Shown: positions 45,368 through 52,629, counted from the stretch's first letter. The stretch is DNA of 64,000 nt from Bacteroidales bacterium (GCA_017991835.1 JAGOPY010000014.1:26710-90709); one strand, 5' to 3'. Program-made: numbers and translations. The notes: a model not told the origin generated them from the letters alone.

Positions 45368-45742
45368 TCAAAGTGTTCCCTCATCAGCGAAAGAATAATA
45401 ACCCTCACTGGTTATTATAATGTGATCAAGGACCTGAAGATCCAGAATCAAACCTGCTTCTTTATTTTTTCTCGTTAAGCGAATGTCCTGTTCGCTTGGC
45501 TGAAGGCTACCACTTGGGTGGTTGTGTGCCAGGATGATGCTGGAAGCATTGCTCTTTAATGCGATTTGGAATATAACCTTCGGATCAGCTACTGTCCCAC
45601 TAAGACCTCCGGATGAGACCTTAGCCAAACCGAGCATGCGGTTTGCTCTGTTGAGACAGATGACAACAAACTCTTCAACGTGTTCAAGCCGGTCAGCCCC
45701 CATCCCCAACCCTTCCCCCACCCGGGGGAAGGGAGATAACAA
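45368..45742 (-). CDS. RadC-like JAMM protein, N-terminally truncated
   Basis: The frame encodes the MPN/JAB domain of mobile-element RadC proteins: EEFVVICLNRANRMLGLAKVSSGGLSGTVADPKVIFQIALKSNASSIIL is typical (given here in part), and the JAMM metal motif HNHPSGSLQPSEQD is intact. The first 17 residues (SPFPRVGEGLGMGA) are encoded by a GC-rich hairpin repeat, not by RadC sequence. Full RadC-like proteins of this type carry 20-30 more N-terminal residues or an HhH domain. The gene is therefore 5'-truncated by repeat insertion and may or may not be expressed. Confidence 0.75.
   Translation of the reverse strand: MLSPFPRVGEGLGMGADRLEHVEEFVVICLNRANRMLGLAKVSSGGLSGTVADPKVIFQIALKSNASSIILAHNHPSGSLQPSEQDIRLTRKNKEAGLILDLQVLDHIIITSEGYYSFADEGTL
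45710..45733. repeat. REP-like GC-rich hairpin
   Basis: CCCTTCCCCC-ACCC-GGGGGAAGGG is a perfect stem-loop at the RadC 5' junction. A second GC-rich element (CTCCACCGTATGGGGGAGGG) at 45771-45790 forms a larger inverted repeat with it. Related hairpins are at 46339-46362, 50332-50356 and 50877-50900. Confidence 0.75.
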
Positions 45743-45895
45743 AGCCGTTAATTACATGATTCCTATTCCCTCCACCGTATGGGGGAGGGTAAGGGAGAGG
45801 GCTGAAACCCACCCGGGTGAAGGGAGGAATCATATACTGCTGATAAAAAAGTCTTATTTTTAATCTCCAAAGCCCAACTGCTCTTTTATATCCAT

Positions 45896-46397
45896 AGTGA
45901 AAAGCTTATGATGTACTATCTAAAAAGTTACTGTTATGGCAAAGTTGGGCGGTCGTGAAGATTATCCTTTCTATTTTGGAGCAGGACCTGAATTGTTAAG
46001 GATCGCAGGAGATCTAAGGAAATCCATGACTCCCGCAGAAAAGATTCTTTGGGAAAAATTAAGGAACAGACAGATCAAAGGGTTCCACCTCAGAAGGCAA
46101 CACCCAATCAAGTACTTCATTGTCGATTTCTTCTGCTACGATGCTATGCTGGTGATTGAAGTTGATGGATCTGTCCATGATGATAAAAGCCGGATGGAGC
46201 GAGACCAGCAACGTACATTGATACTGAAAAGATTGGGTATTAAGGAAATTCGCTTTAAAAATGAAGAAGTAATTAACCATATAGATCAAGTCATTATTGG
46301 AATTGAAGCAGTTTTACCAAAATAGCAGACCCATAACTCCCTTTCCCCGGGTGGGGAAAGGGCCGGGGAAAGGGGCTGTTGATCCAGGTCGGGGAGC
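45896..46397. repeat. 502-bp duplicated block, copy A
   Basis: This block is repeated at 50434-50935 with a constant offset of 4538 bp, no gap, and two differences that I see (45908 A/T and 46317 C/T). It holds the whole DUF559 gene, a GC-rich hairpin (46339-46362) and the start of the tRNA-Asn 3'-end copy. Identity stops inside the tRNA end after GGGGAGC. About 90 bp of diverged similarity extend upstream. Confidence 0.92.
45936..46325 (+). CDS. DUF559 nuclease-like protein, copy A
   Basis: The 129-residue protein is a DUF559 domain (Vsr/PD-(D/E)xK-like endonuclease fold): MTPAEKILWEKLRNRQIKG, FHLRRQHPIKYFIVDFFC with the catalytic Asp, LVIEVDGSVHD with the Glu/Asp pair, and LGIKEIRFKNEEV. 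The motif set looks intact. Small DUF559 proteins are abundant in Bacteroidota and other genomes and are often near mobile DNA; their role is unproven. The stop is followed by a hairpin and, 57 bp on, by a tRNA-Asn 3'-end copy and terminator, as in the GIY-YIG unit. Copy B at 50474 differs by one residue (Pro to Ser near the end). Confidence 0.9.
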   Translation: MAKLGGREDYPFYFGAGPELLRIAGDLRKSMTPAEKILWEKLRNRQIKGFHLRRQHPIKYFIVDFFCYDAMLVIEVDGSVHDDKSRMERDQQRTLILKRLGIKEIRFKNEEVINHIDQVIIGIEAVLPK

Positions 46398-46402
46398 CAA
46401 AC
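46383..46402 (+). repeat. tRNA-Asn 3'-end copy 3 (candidate attachment site)
   Basis: TCCAGGTCGGGGAGCCAAAC is identical over 20 bp to tRNA-Asn and its flank at 40203-40222, including the encoded CCA. It lies 57 bp after DUF559 copy A. Confidence 0.9.
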
Positions 46403-46407
46403 TGGAC

Positions 46408-46439
46408 AGGAGGTCAAATTCGACCTCCTTCTTTTTTTT
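46408..46439 (+). terminator. terminator behind tRNA-end copy 3
   Basis: AGGAGGTC (46408-46415) pairs perfectly with GACCTCCT (46422-46429) over the loop AAATTC, then a T-rich tract. It also lies within the recombinase remnant, read in antisense. Confidence 0.85.
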
Positions 46440-46876
46440 ATACCCCTGGAAACCCCTGGTAATATTGAGTAAAACTTGGACGGGTATCGTGAACGGGGCG
46501 GATGCAACTCTTCATTTATCCAAAACGAACTTTTCGGCAAAGATGCATCCAAGTATCTTCTTTTTAGTCTTTCCATCAGCCTTCCTGTAGTACTCCACCA
46601 GGTTCTCAAGCATTGGTAATGTGTGCTTTACATTATTTCGGTACGGAGTCATTTCTGTTTGAAGTCCACTTAGGGTGTTTTTTAGTAAAGCCTGGTTCCG
46701 CATTTCTTTGACCGGATCATTCTATTGATTCTTTGTATTATGGGGTGGTCAATTAAAGCGGAAAATGCAAATATCCACTAGAAATACAATTCTTCAACTA
46801 ATTAGTGGGAAATAATCATAATATTTTGATTTTTCCATAGAATTCTGTACTTTTGCAATAAATCAACAAGTATTGT

Positions 46877-48193
46877 ATGAAACGAAAAATTAGTGACCAG
46901 CTCATTTTGTGGAAAGACAAAAGTGGCCGGATGCCGCTTATTGTAAATGGCGCAAGGCAAGTGGGAAAGACCTATATTCTAAAGGAATTTGCATCAAACC
47001 ATTTCGACCAGTTTGTTTACATTAATTTAGAAACAAACAGCAAGGTAAATGCATATTTCGATGGCGATATCAATCCGGTTCAAATTGTGCAATTCCTTGA
47101 AACGGTCACCGAAATCAGGATAATTCCAGGTTCAACATTAATCATTCTCGACGAAATTCAGTCATGCCCCCGCGCACTGTTATCATTGAAAGCTTTTTGT
47201 GAAGAAGCACCACAATACCATGTTGTTGCAGCCGGAAGTTTGCTGGGAGTTGCTGTTAATCGTGATAAATTTTCATTTCCTGTAGGCAAGGTTGATGAGC
47301 TTTCAATGTTCCCGATGGATTTCGAGGAATTTCTCTGGGCAATGCAGCGCACCGCGTTAAGTCATGAAATCATCAGGCACTTTCAGCAAAAAAAGCCGCT
47401 CATCGCCCCGCTTCATGCCGAGGCACTGGAGTGGTATAAAAAATACCTCATCACAGGCGGAATGCCTGCTGCGGTAAAAGAGTTTATCGAAACATCCAGT
47501 TTCCTGACCGTCAAAGATGTTCAGGGCCGGATTTTAAACGAATACGTTGCGGATATGGCCAAATATGCCAATCCGTCAACAACGGTAAAAATCAGGGCAT
47601 GTTATAATTCCATTCCGGCACAATTGGCAAAAGAGAATGTGAAGTTTCAATATAAAACGGTTCAGCGCGGCGGAACGGCAACCATTTTCGGCGAATCGAT
47701 TGAATGGCTTGTTTATGCAGGTATCGCGCTTAAATGTCAAAAAACAGCACACGGTTTTATGCCTGTCTCAGCCTATGCCGATTTAAGCGATTTCAAACTC
47801 TATCTGAGTGACGCCGGCATGTTAACCATGCAATCGGGAATGGCGACCCAGACCATACTTTCAGCAATTGATGAAGACAACTTGTTTTTAGGAATGATTG
47901 GCGAAAATTATGTTGCTCAGGCGCTGGTTGGTAAAGGATTCCCGCTTTTTTACTGGAAAAACGAAAATACAGCTGAACTCGATTTTGTCGTTCAAATAGC
48001 CGGAGAAGTAATTCCGGTTGAGGTAAAAAAAGGAAAACGGACAAAATCCACGTCCCTCAATATGTTTGTAAAACAATACAACTGCAGGTATGCAATTCGT
48101 ATTTCAGCAAAAAACTTTGGATTTGAGAATAAAATTATATCGGTGCCTTTATACGCCGTTTGGTGCATTCAACCCAATTTGCCATTAGTTTGA
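46877..48193 (+). CDS. AAA ATPase with DUF4143 domain (hotspot copy)
   Basis: The 438-residue protein has Walker A GARQVGKTY near 25, Walker B LIILDEIQ near 90, VVAAGSLLGVA near 117 and the DUF4143 C-terminus (FLGMIGENYVAQALVGKG, YWKNENTAELDFVVQIAGEVIPVEVK), the last part being a PD-(D/E)xK-like ELDFV...VEVK signature. A -7 box TACTTTTG lies at 46848-46855. It belongs to a different subgroup from the ATPases at 17461 and 51478. A truncated copy of its promoter and first 30 codons occurs at 51150-51332, evidence of local duplication. Confidence 0.88.
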   Translation: MKRKISDQLILWKDKSGRMPLIVNGARQVGKTYILKEFASNHFDQFVYINLETNSKVNAYFDGDINPVQIVQFLETVTEIRIIPGSTLIILDEIQSCPRALLSLKAFCEEAPQYHVVAAGSLLGVAVNRDKFSFPVGKVDELSMFPMDFEEFLWAMQRTALSHEIIRHFQQKKPLIAPLHAEALEWYKKYLITGGMPAAVKEFIETSSFLTVKDVQGRILNEYVADMAKYANPSTTVKIRACYNSIPAQLAKENVKFQYKTVQRGGTATIFGESIEWLVYAGIALKCQKTAHGFMPVSAYADLSDFKLYLSDAGMLTMQSGMATQTILSAIDEDNLFLGMIGENYVAQALVGKGFPLFYWKNENTAELDFVVQIAGEVIPVEVKKGKRTKSTSLNMFVKQYNCRYAIRISAKNFGFENKIISVPLYAVWCIQPNLPLV

Positions 48194-48272
48194 AATCCGG
48201 TAAGATCAAAATCCTATTAATTTATAGAAAGTAAATCGTCTTAACGGGCCGATCATCCTGGCCACCACCCGC

Positions 48273-48365
48273 CGGTTTAGTCTGACCCATTTAACCCACT
48301 AAGGATCAATTCACCTGAGGGGCCACTGACAGCCGGCCTTCGATGGTCAAATCGATCGGCTTTTC
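48273..48365. repeat. diverged 90-bp repeat, copy 1
   Basis: This segment matches 48969-49060 at roughly three quarters of positions. On the minus strand both encode KADRF(D/N)HRRP...PSG(E/K)LIL(S/E)GLNGSD and a stop, so they are probably duplicated C-terminal coding ends of an unidentified gene. Confidence 0.6.
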
Positions 48366-48370
48366 CACAA

Positions 48371-48673
48371 ACTTCTGGACTTGCTACAAAAACATTATCT
48401 GAAAAACTTTTACTTAAAGAAACTATTGACCGGGATATCAGTGCAACTTTTGGCCGGAGAAGCATTTCGGCTTTGAAATTAAATCAGGAACTATTTAAAA
48501 ACCCGGTAATTACCGTTGAGCAAGCTTCAGTAAAATGCAATTTAAGCTTCAAGGCTGCTAACGATCTAGTAGGATTATTTAATCAAAGACAGTATTTGAA
48601 AGAATTAACCGGTCAGTCCCGGAACCGGATATTCATGTTCGAACCATATCTCAAAATATTTGAAGACCATTAA
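48371..48673 (+). pseudogene. Fic-family C-terminal remnant
   Basis: The open frame reads LSEKLLLKETIDRDISATFGRR, ALKLNQELFKNPVITVEQ, SFKAANDLVGLF and YLKELTGQSRNRIFMFEPYLKIFEDH, which is the winged-helix tail of Fic (AMP-transferase) proteins. The FIC domain with HPFxxGNGR is absent upstream, where an unrelated repeat begins at 48365. Nothing upstream provides a plausible start, so the gene is decayed. Confidence 0.7.
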
Positions 48674-48718
48674 TTTCCGTGTATAAACAGGAGTGCTGGC
48701 TGCAACTTCGCGTAAATA

Positions 48719-48806
48719 GGGGAGCAGCAAAAAAGCCCGTCCCAAGTGCTTGGGAGAGCCATTTTTGATTTGAGGATTTGGAGATTTGAGGATTTGGAGA
48801 TTTGAG
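48719..48806. repeat. degraded copy of the site-4 terminator flank plus 8-bp repeats
   Basis: GGGGAGCAGCAAAAAAGCCC at 48718-48737 matches the sequence at 50929-50948, followed by a weaker hairpin and five 8-bp units of GATTTGAG/GATTTGGA (48767-48806). It looks like an older counterpart of the tRNA-end copy 4 and its flank, with only GGGGAGC of the tRNA end left. The remaining DNA to 49257 shows no gene. Confidence 0.55.
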
Positions 48807-48968
48807 GTGAATGGTGAGTGATGGGAAAATGCTCCCGCCAGGGAGAACAGTATGGCAGCAGGGATGTCAGTCACTGGAAAATGGACTCACGTGCAATACA
48901 GAGTTTCATTGAAACAACACAATGATGCAGGCACACGGAAAATTGGGAAGTCCTGACCAATGCCTGCT

Positions 48969-49060
48969 GGATTAGTCAGAACCATTTAATCCCTCTAAAA
49001 TCAATTTACCTGAGGGGTTACAGGCAAGCGGCCTTCGATGGTTAAATCTATCGGCTTTTA
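48969..49060. repeat. diverged 90-bp repeat, copy 2
   Basis: This is the counterpart of 48273-48365, with the same minus-strand reading frame ending in GLNGSD and stop. It is about 700 bp downstream and in the same orientation. Confidence 0.6.
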
Positions 49061-49219
49061 CATAGAGAATCAGAATGAGCAGGGAGTTGGCGATTATAAC
49101 AACCCAAGATTTGGAAAACAACAACCCTTATCCTTCATCCTCCAAACCTTGAGATACCAATCCTAATAAATGCTGGCAAATCAATCCGTCCGGCTAATGA
49201 AATTGACATATAAATATAT

Positions 49220-49227
49220 TATATTTG
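49220..49227 (+). promoter_or_regulatory. -7 box TATATTTG with strong Shine-Dalgarno downstream
   Basis: TATATTTG lies 30 bp before the next ATG. AAAGGAG (49245-49251) sits 6 bp before that ATG, an unusually strong ribosome binding site for this genome. Confidence 0.55.
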
Positions 49228-49257
49228 TTTGTATCATTAATATGAAAGGAGTAAGAG

Positions 49258-50277
49258 ATGCGTACAGCAAAATTGCTACTGCAAATAATATGTGTGATAT
49301 TGTTCTTTATACATTTTGTTTGCTGTGATCATGCCGATACAACAGGGCCTGAACTTGTCAATGACTTTACGCCATGTGCTGGACCACCTTCAGGCCAGGT
49401 TACTACTCCACAAAGGAGTCGCGCTTTATTGGCCTATTCAACGAATGGTCTTGATTTTATTCGTCCAGCGAAATCTCATGACGGCCTTGTCATTGAGCGG
49501 GCAGGCGTTCCCGATGCCGTAGTGCTGCCAGGTGGAAGAATACTGATTTATTATATTGACGGGTGCAGAGAGCCTGATACGTCACAAAAGGAAAGAACCG
49601 GAATTACAGTGGCAATTTCAGATAGGATGGGAGAGCCAGGAAGCTGGGTACTTAAAGATGTGAGATTTCTTAATATCCCGCAGGAGTTTGGCCCCGGACT
49701 CGCTGATCCCAATGTTGTCCTGTTGCCCGATGGCAAACTCCGACTTTTCGTGTCGGGATTCCGTCCTGGTCCAGGAGGTTTAATAAGTAATGGCGCTTAC
49801 TCTTTTATTTCCACGGATGGAGGTTTCACTTTTACCTTTGAAGGATTGCGATATAATGACATTCTTGATCCTGAGAACTACCGTTTTAATGATACAATCT
49901 GGCAGATCTTCACCGGCGGACCAAAAGGGCATGCTATCTCCATTGATGGCGGCAATACCTTCCAGAGCCTGGGATTTTTTAAGCCACCTCCATTCAATGG
50001 TGTGGTTCATGAAATAGCTGTAACCGAAAAACCAGGGGAATTTCGTGCATATGTTAGCGATACGATGGGAATAAAATCCTTCATTTCAGTTATGCCACCC
50101 TGGACGACCTGGACAGAAGAACCGGGGTACAGGTTGAGGTTAGACTCAACTACCGGATTGGAAAGCTGCGAAGTGGCAGTTCCTTCCGTGCTCAAATTGG
50201 GTCCGGCCAATTATCTGATGATCTACCTTACAGTTTTCCCGGGTTGTGGTTGTGAGGAAGATCCATATTGTCATTGA
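49258..50277 (+). CDS. sialidase-like (BNR/GH-like) propeller lipoprotein
   Basis: The 339-residue protein has an N-terminal hydrophobic helix ending FVCCDH, a likely lipobox. The rest is a repeated beta-propeller: LLAYSTNGLDF, ISDRMGEPGSW, FISTDGGFTFTF, ISIDGGNTFQSLG are Asp-box/BNR-like blades. It may bind or cleave a glycan outside the cell, but catalytic residues cannot be assigned. The C-terminus is Cys-rich (GCGCEEDPYCH), an odd feature that could bind metal or form disulfides. It sits inside the tRNA-Asn hotspot. Confidence 0.72.
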   Translation: MRTAKLLLQIICVILFFIHFVCCDHADTTGPELVNDFTPCAGPPSGQVTTPQRSRALLAYSTNGLDFIRPAKSHDGLVIERAGVPDAVVLPGGRILIYYIDGCREPDTSQKERTGITVAISDRMGEPGSWVLKDVRFLNIPQEFGPGLADPNVVLLPDGKLRLFVSGFRPGPGGLISNGAYSFISTDGGFTFTFEGLRYNDILDPENYRFNDTIWQIFTGGPKGHAISIDGGNTFQSLGFFKPPPFNGVVHEIAVTEKPGEFRAYVSDTMGIKSFISVMPPWTTWTEEPGYRLRLDSTTGLESCEVAVPSVLKLGPANYLMIYLTVFPGCGCEEDPYCH

Positions 50278-50473
50278 CCTGGATTTTCAGAGGCTCCTGT
50301 TTATCTTCTTTGTTCAGCCCCTATCCCCAACCCTTCTCCGCCAACTGGCGGGAAGAGAGAGGAAAACGCAAAGTACCAGGAAATATTCTTACTTTTAAAC
50401 TCTGATAGCCCAACCGCTCCTATACATCCATTGAGTGAAAAGCTTTTGATGTACTATCTAAAAAGTTACTGTT

Positions 50474-50863
50474 ATGGCAAAGTTGGGCGGTCGTGAAGAT
50501 TATCCTTTCTATTTTGGAGCAGGACCTGAATTGTTAAGGATCGCAGGAGATCTAAGGAAATCCATGACTCCCGCAGAAAAGATTCTTTGGGAAAAATTAA
50601 GGAACAGACAGATCAAAGGGTTCCACCTCAGAAGGCAACACCCAATCAAGTACTTCATTGTCGATTTCTTCTGCTACGATGCTATGCTGGTGATTGAAGT
50701 TGATGGATCTGTCCATGATGATAAAAGCCGGATGGAGCGAGACCAGCAACGTACATTGATACTGAAAAGATTGGGTATTAAGGAAATTCGCTTTAAAAAT
50801 GAAGAAGTAATTAACCATATAGATCAAGTCATTATTGGAATTGAAGCAGTTTTATCAAAATAG
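50474..50863 (+). CDS. DUF559 nuclease-like protein, copy B
   Basis: The 129-residue product is identical to copy A except for Ser in place of Pro next to the last residue. All DUF559 motifs (VDFFC, VIEVDGSVHD, IRFKNEEV) are present. Near-perfect DNA identity, including non-coding flanks, points to recent duplication or gene conversion. As in copy A, a tRNA-Asn 3'-end copy and a terminator follow directly. Confidence 0.9.
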   Translation: MAKLGGREDYPFYFGAGPELLRIAGDLRKSMTPAEKILWEKLRNRQIKGFHLRRQHPIKYFIVDFFCYDAMLVIEVDGSVHDDKSRMERDQQRTLILKRLGIKEIRFKNEEVINHIDQVIIGIEAVLSK

Positions 50864-50920
50864 CAGACCCATAACTCCCTTTCCCCGGGTGGGGAAAGGG
50901 CCGGGGAAAGGGGCTGTTGA

Positions 50921-50935
50921 TCCAGGTCGGGGAGC
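50921..50935 (+). repeat. tRNA-Asn 3'-end copy 4 (candidate attachment site)
   Basis: TCCAGGTCGGGGAGC matches tRNA-Asn 40203-40217; the encoded CCA is absent here and AGCAAAAAAG follows. It is the last copy in the window, so it may be the original chromosomal tRNA end pushed downstream. Confidence 0.85.
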
Positions 50936-50938
50936 AGC

Positions 50939-50975
50939 AAAAAAGCCCGTCCCGAATTCTCGGGAGGGCTTTTTT
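50939..50975 (+). terminator. terminator behind tRNA-end copy 4
   Basis: AAAAAAGCCC-GT-CCCGA pairs with TCGGG-A-GGGCTTTTTT over a short ATTC loop. It is a strong bidirectional-looking terminator. Confidence 0.88.
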
Positions 50976-51031
50976 GATTTGACGATTTGACGATTTGACG
51001 ATTTGATGATTTGGCGATTTGGTGATTTGGC
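50976..51031. repeat. 8-bp tandem repeats GATTTGAC
   Basis: Seven units, the first three identical and the last four with one or two changes, start at the T tract of the preceding terminator. The same arrangement occurs at 48767-48806. Confidence 0.85.
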
Positions 51032-51236
51032 GAAGTAATTTTTAAATTGGCAGATACGTAAAAAATCCAATTTTTTGATCTCAATTATGGTACGGCCAAA
51101 TCGAAAAACCGGGACAACGCCAAACCGACCAATCGCAATATCGGTAAATTCCTGGACTAATTTGTGTGAAATTATCATATTATTTTGATTTTTTCATAGA
51201 TTTCGGTACTTATTGCAATAAATCAACTCACGTTGT

Positions 51237-51332
51237 TTGAAACGAAGAATTAGTGAACAGCTCATTTTGTGGAAAGACAAAAGGGACCTGATGCCGCTTA
51301 TTATTAATGGCGCAAGGCAGGTGTGGATTTAG
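51237..51332 (+). pseudogene. truncated copy of the 46877 ATPase 5' end
   Basis: From a TTG in place of the ATG, 31 codons read KRRISEQLILWKDKRDLMPL and IINGARQV before a stop; similarity to 46877 ends in the Walker A codons. The upstream 85 bp also match the promoter region at 46790-46876. Only this 5' piece is present. Confidence 0.8.
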
Positions 51333-51393
51333 CTGAGTATTTTCCGGTTCGGTATATGCTCTCATCTGTGCGGATCTTTCGATATTGATGATT

Positions 51394-51463
51394 AAATAGA
51401 ATGACACAAGTCATGCAATTAGCATTAATTGCATGACTTGTGTCTTGCTATTTAGTATCTTTG
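51394..51463 (+). promoter_or_regulatory. long inverted repeat beside an ATPase promoter
   Basis: Perfect 18-bp arms GACACAAGTCATGCAATT (51403-51420) and its complement (51427-51444) surround a 6-bp centre. An outer pair AAATAG/CTATTT (51394-51399, 51448-51453) extends it after 3-bp mismatches. The -7 box TATCTTTG (51456-51463) follows directly, so a bound protein would cover the -33 region of the ATPase gene at 51478. Confidence 0.7.
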
Positions 51464-51477
51464 CAAAAAACAAACCT

Positions 51478-52629
51478 ATGATTATTGAAAGGACAATCCA
51501 AAAAAGCATCGTTGAAAGAATTTCCGAATCCGGCCATCCCCGGAAAGTAATCATCATTTATGGCGCCAGACAGGTTGGCAAAACAACCCTGGTTAAAGAG
51601 ATCTTTGCCGGTTCAAATCTGAAAAAGGAATACTTTAACTGCGATTACCTCGATGTCCAGTCTGCTTTTTCCTATGAGAATGCAGGGAACCTCGGCAATA
51701 TTGTCAAAAACCTCCAGCTAATCATCCTGGATGAAGCGCAAAGAATCAATAATATCGGAATGGTCCTGAAAATACTGCATGATGAGTTTCCAGAATTAAA
51801 AATTATTGCAACGGGATCATCCAGCTTTGAACTTTCGGAAAAGATCAGCGAGCCACTTACAGGCAGAAAACTCGTTTACCAGTTATATCCTTTCTCGTTC
51901 AGGGAATTGGAAGCTGTTTATTCAAAAATGGATGCACAACGATTGATCAGTAAAATCATGCGCTTCGGAACCTATCCTTCAGTAATCCTGGAAGATGACC
52001 GGCACGCTGCGGAAAACCTGAATGAAATCGCTTCAAGTTATTTGTTCAAGGACATTTTTACTTATCAATCGCTGAAAAAACCTGAGATCCTTCTTGACCT
52101 GCTGAAACTTCTCGCCTTCCAGGTTTCAGGTGAAGTTTCCTATACAGAACTGGCTCGTAAACTTAAAGTCGATCAAACTGTGATCCAACGATATATACAG
52201 CTTCTGGAAGATAGTTTCATTCTTTTCAGGCTCCAGGCCCTGAGAAAGAATCTCAGAACAGAAGTGGGAAAAACCCGTAAGGTTTATTTCTGGGATATCG
52301 GAATAAGAAATATCCTTATTCAGAATACCAACACCCTTGATTTCAGAGATGACCATGGCAAATTATGGGAAAATTTCTGTGTTTCCGAAAGGATGAAATA
52401 TATAAACAGCAGCCCATCCGGGCAAATCCGGTCGTTTTTCTGGCGAACATACAATCAGAAAGAAATTGATTATATCGAAGAGATCCGGGGCAACTTCAGT
52501 GCGTTTGAATTCAAATGGTCACCAAAAATAGCCGGGAAACTGCCAGTGGATTTTTCGCAAGCCTACTCATGCACCGAAATTAGAAATGTGAATCCGGGAA
52601 ACTTCTCAGAAGTCCTCTATGATATATAG
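51478..52629 (+). CDS. AAA ATPase with DUF4143 domain
   Basis: The 383-residue protein is clearly related to the one at 17461: Walker A GARQVGKTT near 30, Walker B LIILDEAQRINNIG, ATGSSSFELSEKISEPLTGR, a wHTH-like KLKVDQTVIQRYIQLLEDSFILFRL, and FFWRTYNQKEIDYIEEIRG at the C-terminus. I chose ATG 51478, since upstream codons fall in the promoter and inverted repeat. The family is mobile; function unknown. Both close relatives in the window have a perfect inverted repeat at the promoter, suggesting autorepression. Confidence 0.88.
   Translation: MIIERTIQKSIVERISESGHPRKVIIIYGARQVGKTTLVKEIFAGSNLKKEYFNCDYLDVQSAFSYENAGNLGNIVKNLQLIILDEAQRINNIGMVLKILHDEFPELKIIATGSSSFELSEKISEPLTGRKLVYQLYPFSFRELEAVYSKMDAQRLISKIMRFGTYPSVILEDDRHAAENLNEIASSYLFKDIFTYQSLKKPEILLDLLKLLAFQVSGEVSYTELARKLKVDQTVIQRYIQLLEDSFILFRLQALRKNLRTEVGKTRKVYFWDIGIRNILIQNTNTLDFRDDHGKLWENFCVSERMKYINSSPSGQIRSFFWRTYNQKEIDYIEEIRGNFSAFEFKWSPKIAGKLPVDFSQAYSCTEIRNVNPGNFSEVLYDI

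Larger units (their letters stand above)
46314..46735 (-). pseudogene. serine recombinase C-terminal remnant
   Basis: From 46703 the minus strand reads MRNQALLKNTLSGL, LPMLENLVEYYRKADGKT and KKKILGCIFAEKFVLDK, then TGA (46512-46514), then continues in frame with RVASAPFTIPVQVLLN and KKKKEVEFDLLSSLAPRPG to a stop at 46314. This is the C-terminal region of large serine recombinases of Bacteroidota, with a Gly codon (GGA) probably mutated to TGA. The catalytic N-terminal domain is missing, and a stop (TAG) precedes the fragment. The last part, SLAPRPG, is the antisense reading of the tRNA-Asn 3'-end copy 3, so the recombinase gene ended inside its own attachment site. Confidence 0.75.
50434..50935. 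repeat. 502-bp duplicated block, copy B
   Basis: Copy of 45896-46397 with a hairpin at 50877-50900. The flanks differ on both sides; on the right the copies part after GGGGAGC within the tRNA-Asn 3' end. A degenerate GC-rich hairpin (50332-50356) precedes it in the otherwise empty gap 50278-50433. Confidence 0.92.

Noticed and set aside
46286..46609. 107-residue minus-strand ORF crossing the tRNA-end copy
   Set aside because: It is an off-frame reading of the recombinase remnant and adjacent repeats; the family sequence is in another frame.
40143..50975. Intact tyrosine-integrase island at tRNA-Asn
   Set aside because: No tyrosine recombinase is encoded between the tRNA-end copies. Only a broken serine recombinase tail was found.
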